From NCBI GenBank assembly GCA_002409365.1, contig DHUW01000017.1:1-7640 (forward strand): a DNA stretch of 7,640 nucleotides. The letters run 5' to 3'. This stretch comes from Anaerolineaceae bacterium UBA5224. Its GTDB lineage: Bacteria; Chloroflexota; Anaerolineae; Anaerolineales; Anaerolineaceae. The position numbers were made by a program, and so were the translations under genes. The notes under the pieces are model-generated. The model saw nothing but the letters and a program-made list of their open reading frames with translations, searched no databases and was not told where the DNA came from. How positions within the stretch are numbered: position 1 is the first letter of the stretch; each line of letters opens with the position of its first letter. Below, in pieces: positions 6,308-7,640 of this stretch.

Positions 6308-7269
6308 ATTGGATCGAAATCTTCCGCTCCGGTATTTCCACCGGAACTGTCCTGCTCATCGCCTCCATCGGCGAGATCCTCACCGAGCGCTCCGGCATCC
6401 AGAACCTGGGCGTCGAAGGTATGATGCTCCTGGGCGCCATGGCTGGTTTCAAGGTCGCCTACCAGACCGGTAACGTTTGGCTCGGTCTGCTCGCTGCCAT
6501 CGCCGCCGGTGGATTGCTCAGCCTCGCCCATGCCCTCGTAACCATCCATTTCCAGGCCGACCAGACCGTCAGCGGTCTTTCGCTCACCTTTCTCGGCACG
6601 GGTCTCGCCCTCGTTTTGGGCGAGGGTCTCACCGGCCTGACCGCCCCCGTCATCCCCAGCGCCAGCATCCCCTTGCTTTCAAAGATTCCGTACCTCGGTC
6701 CGGTCGCTTTCGCCAACCATAACCTGCTGGTCTATTTTGGCTACCTGCTCGTTCCGCTTACCTGGTACTACATCAACAGAACTCGTCCAGGGCTCCATCT
6801 GCGCGCCGTAGGCGAAAACCCTGCCGCTGCCGATACCCTCGGAGTCAATATCTACCGCACCCGCTATATTTACACCTTTCTCGGCGGCTGCTTTGCTGGT
6901 CTGGCCGGCGCTGCTATCAGTGTCGCCATTGCCCCCGGATGGTACTCCAACCTCACCGTGAACGGACAAGGCTTCATCGCTGTCGCCCTGGTCATCTTCG
7001 CCAGTTGGAACCCCTGGCGCGCTGCTTTGGGTGGCTACCTGTTTGGCGTCCTGCGCCGCTTCACCCTCGACCTGCAGGGACCGCGCATGCTCCTTGGGCT
7101 CGCCAACCCCTTCTTCTTTAACACCAACCTGGTCTTCTTCCTCCAGATGGCGCCCTATATCCTCACCATCATCGCCCTCATCTGGGGTAGCTCTGCTGCC
7201 CGTAAGAAGCGCATCGGCTCCCCCGCCGCCCTCGGCGTGCCTTATCAGAGAGGTGAAAGAGGGCTGTAG
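6304..7269 (+). CDS. ABC transporter permease, BPD_transp_2 type, second subunit (YufQ/NupQ-like)
   Basis: The protein has 321 residues from the ATG at 6304. I prefer this to a GTG at 6274 because AGGAG (6291-6295) lies eight bases before the ATG and the ATG overlaps the preceding stop as ATGA, the same junction as upstream. The protein is hydrophobic throughout, with the family motif NLGVEGMMLLGA at 34-45 and the ATPase-coupling loop GENPAAADTLGV at 170-181. It is the shorter partner permease of the operon and should pair with the upstream permease. The C-terminus (299-321) is basic and polar, probably cytoplasmic. It is the last gene of the operon; a GC-rich hairpin begins 13 bases after its stop. 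Confidence 0.94.
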   Translation: MNWIEIFRSGISTGTVLLIASIGEILTERSGIQNLGVEGMMLLGAMAGFKVAYQTGNVWLGLLAAIAAGGLLSLAHALVTIHFQADQTVSGLSLTFLGTGLALVLGEGLTGLTAPVIPSASIPLLSKIPYLGPVAFANHNLLVYFGYLLVPLTWYYINRTRPGLHLRAVGENPAAADTLGVNIYRTRYIYTFLGGCFAGLAGAAISVAIAPGWYSNLTVNGQGFIAVALVIFASWNPWRAALGGYLFGVLRRFTLDLQGPRMLLGLANPFFFNTNLVFFLQMAPYILTIIALIWGSSAARKKRIGSPAALGVPYQRGERGL

Positions 7270-7282
7270 GCTTGTCCATAAG

Positions 7283-7301
7283 CCTTCCCCTCTGGGGAAG
7301 G
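7283..7301 (+). terminator. Hairpin at the end of the transporter operon, possible terminator
   Basis: CCTTCCCC (7283-7290) and GGGGAAGG (7294-7301) form a perfect 8-bp stem with a three-base loop TCT, 13 bases after the last stop codon. No T-run follows on the plus strand, so termination would be Rho-assisted or the structure serves as a 3' mRNA cap. Position is the main argument for the role. Confidence 0.5.
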
Positions 7302-7328
7302 GTCGAAGATCCCGCGAGCGTAGCGACT

Positions 7329-7358
7329 AGACCGAGTGGGCTCAACCCACATCGGTCT
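7329..7358. repeat. Long hairpin with GGG-CTCAA-CCC core
   Basis: AGACCGAGTGGG (7329-7340) pairs with CCCAC (7346-7350) and TCGGTCT (7352-7358), giving a 12-bp stem interrupted only by a bulged A at 7351, loop CTCAA. The core differs from the one at 1776-1786 only by transitions. GAGCGTAGCGA (7316-7326) just before it echoes GAGCGCAGCGA at 1724-1734. It may add to transcript 3' end formation. Confidence 0.55.
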
Positions 7359-7363
7359 GTGCA

Positions 7364-7379
7364 GAACACATTGGTGTTC
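7364..7379. repeat. Short hairpin GAACAC/GTGTTC
   Basis: GAACAC (7364-7369) and GTGTTC (7374-7379) form a perfect 6-bp stem with loop ATTG, five bases after the preceding hairpin. It is the third stem in a row downstream of the operon. Confidence 0.45.
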
Positions 7380-7443
7380 GTTGCAGGAGTGACCAGGAAG
7401 TGGTGGATGAGGTGAGCTTGCGATGATGGATCTTTGTAAGGTG

Positions 7444-7569
7444 TGGACACCAGCCATTCTTCTTCCGACTCGTAGGGAGTGGACACTGGCCATTCCATCT
7501 TTACTTCTTCCGACTCGTAGGGAATGGGCACCAGCCATTTTGCCTCTATATTTTCCGATTCGCAGGGAA
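7444..7569. repeat. Degenerate tandem repeat, units of 36, 45 and 45 bp
   Basis: Units start at TGGACAC (7444), TGGACAC (7480) and TGGGCAC (7525); a fourth partial unit starts at TGGGGC (7570). Each ends with TTCCGAYTCGYAGGGA. Unit 1 matches unit 2 except for a 9-bp gap, two bases in the CCAGCC/CTGGCC block and the last base. Units 2 and 3 match at 32 of 45 bases. All lengths are multiples of nine. The even, degenerate units without spacers are unlike a CRISPR array; it looks like a minisatellite-type intergenic repeat. Confidence 0.75.
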
Positions 7570-7570
7570 T

Positions 7571-7630
7571 GGGGCTTGTCCCCGCCTGCCCTGCGCAAGG
7601 GTTCCGGAACTGGTGAGAGTTGTCCGGAAC
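7571..7630. repeat. Cluster of short palindromes at the right edge
   Basis: GGGG/CCCC (7571-7574, 7580-7583) encloses the loop CTTGT, related to the GGGCTTGACCC core at 1776. GTTCCGGAAC (7601-7610) is a perfect 10-bp palindrome, and its TCCGGAAC half recurs exactly 20 bases later (7623-7630). The cluster probably continues beyond the window. Confidence 0.4.
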
Positions 7631-7640
7631 GCCCTGTGGA

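Larger units (their letters stand above)
7270..7640. other. Repeat-rich 3' flank of the transporter operon, no convincing gene
   Basis: All 371 bp are occupied by hairpins (7283-7379), a 61-bp stretch without recognised structure (7380-7440), a tandem repeat (7444-7569) and short palindromes (7571-7630). Two minus-strand frames remain open from the right edge into the permease gene, but neither has a ribosome site or recognisable domain, and one runs 92 bases into the permease coding region. I treat them as consequences of the repeat and not as genes. Confidence 0.5.

Noticed and set aside
7444..7640. CRISPR array
   Set aside because: Units are contiguous and degenerate, with no conserved direct repeats separated by unique spacers and no cas genes in the window.

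Overview
The window looks like a stretch of chromosome from a free-living bacterium, most plausibly Chloroflexota (Anaerolineae-like). This taxonomic guess rests on the style of the WYL regulator, the BMP-type transporter with C-ending codons, and intergenic DNA full of degenerate GC-rich hairpin repeats. No rRNA, complete tRNA, insertion sequence or CRISPR array is visible, so the assignment stays an inference.

Left part (1-1550, all minus strand). A WYL-domain transcription regulator enters from beyond the left edge and starts at 729. A perfect 19-bp palindrome lies 40 bp upstream of its start and is a candidate operator. Next come two small paralogous genes in one apparent operon: a 108-residue lipoprotein (1224-1550) followed by a 73-residue copy without a signal peptide (975-1196). 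Their shared 61-residue domain resembles a mono-haem cytochrome c domain in which both haem-binding cysteines of CXXCH are gone but the histidine remains. This pair is the most unusual content of the window. A diverged direct repeat of about 65 bp (866-930 and 1741-1805) brackets it.

Middle (1551-2087) is 537 bp without a gene. It holds several hairpins and the second copy of the repeat, then the leader of the transporter operon.

Right part (2088-7269, plus strand) is a complete BMP-family ABC importer operon: substrate-binding lipoprotein, tandem-NBD ATPase, and two BPD_transp_2-type permeases. A 13-bp perfect hairpin separates the binding-protein gene from the ATPase gene. The last three genes overlap by ATGA junctions. 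The binding protein would capture a small solute outside the cell, probably a purine nucleoside or base judging by family, and pass it to the heterodimeric permease powered by the double ATPase. The ATPase carries an unusual acidic C-terminal tail of about 98 residues. No metabolic gene next to the operon fixes the substrate.

Tail (7270-7640) has no convincing gene. It holds three strong hairpins, then a 36/45/45-bp degenerate tandem repeat, then further short palindromes.
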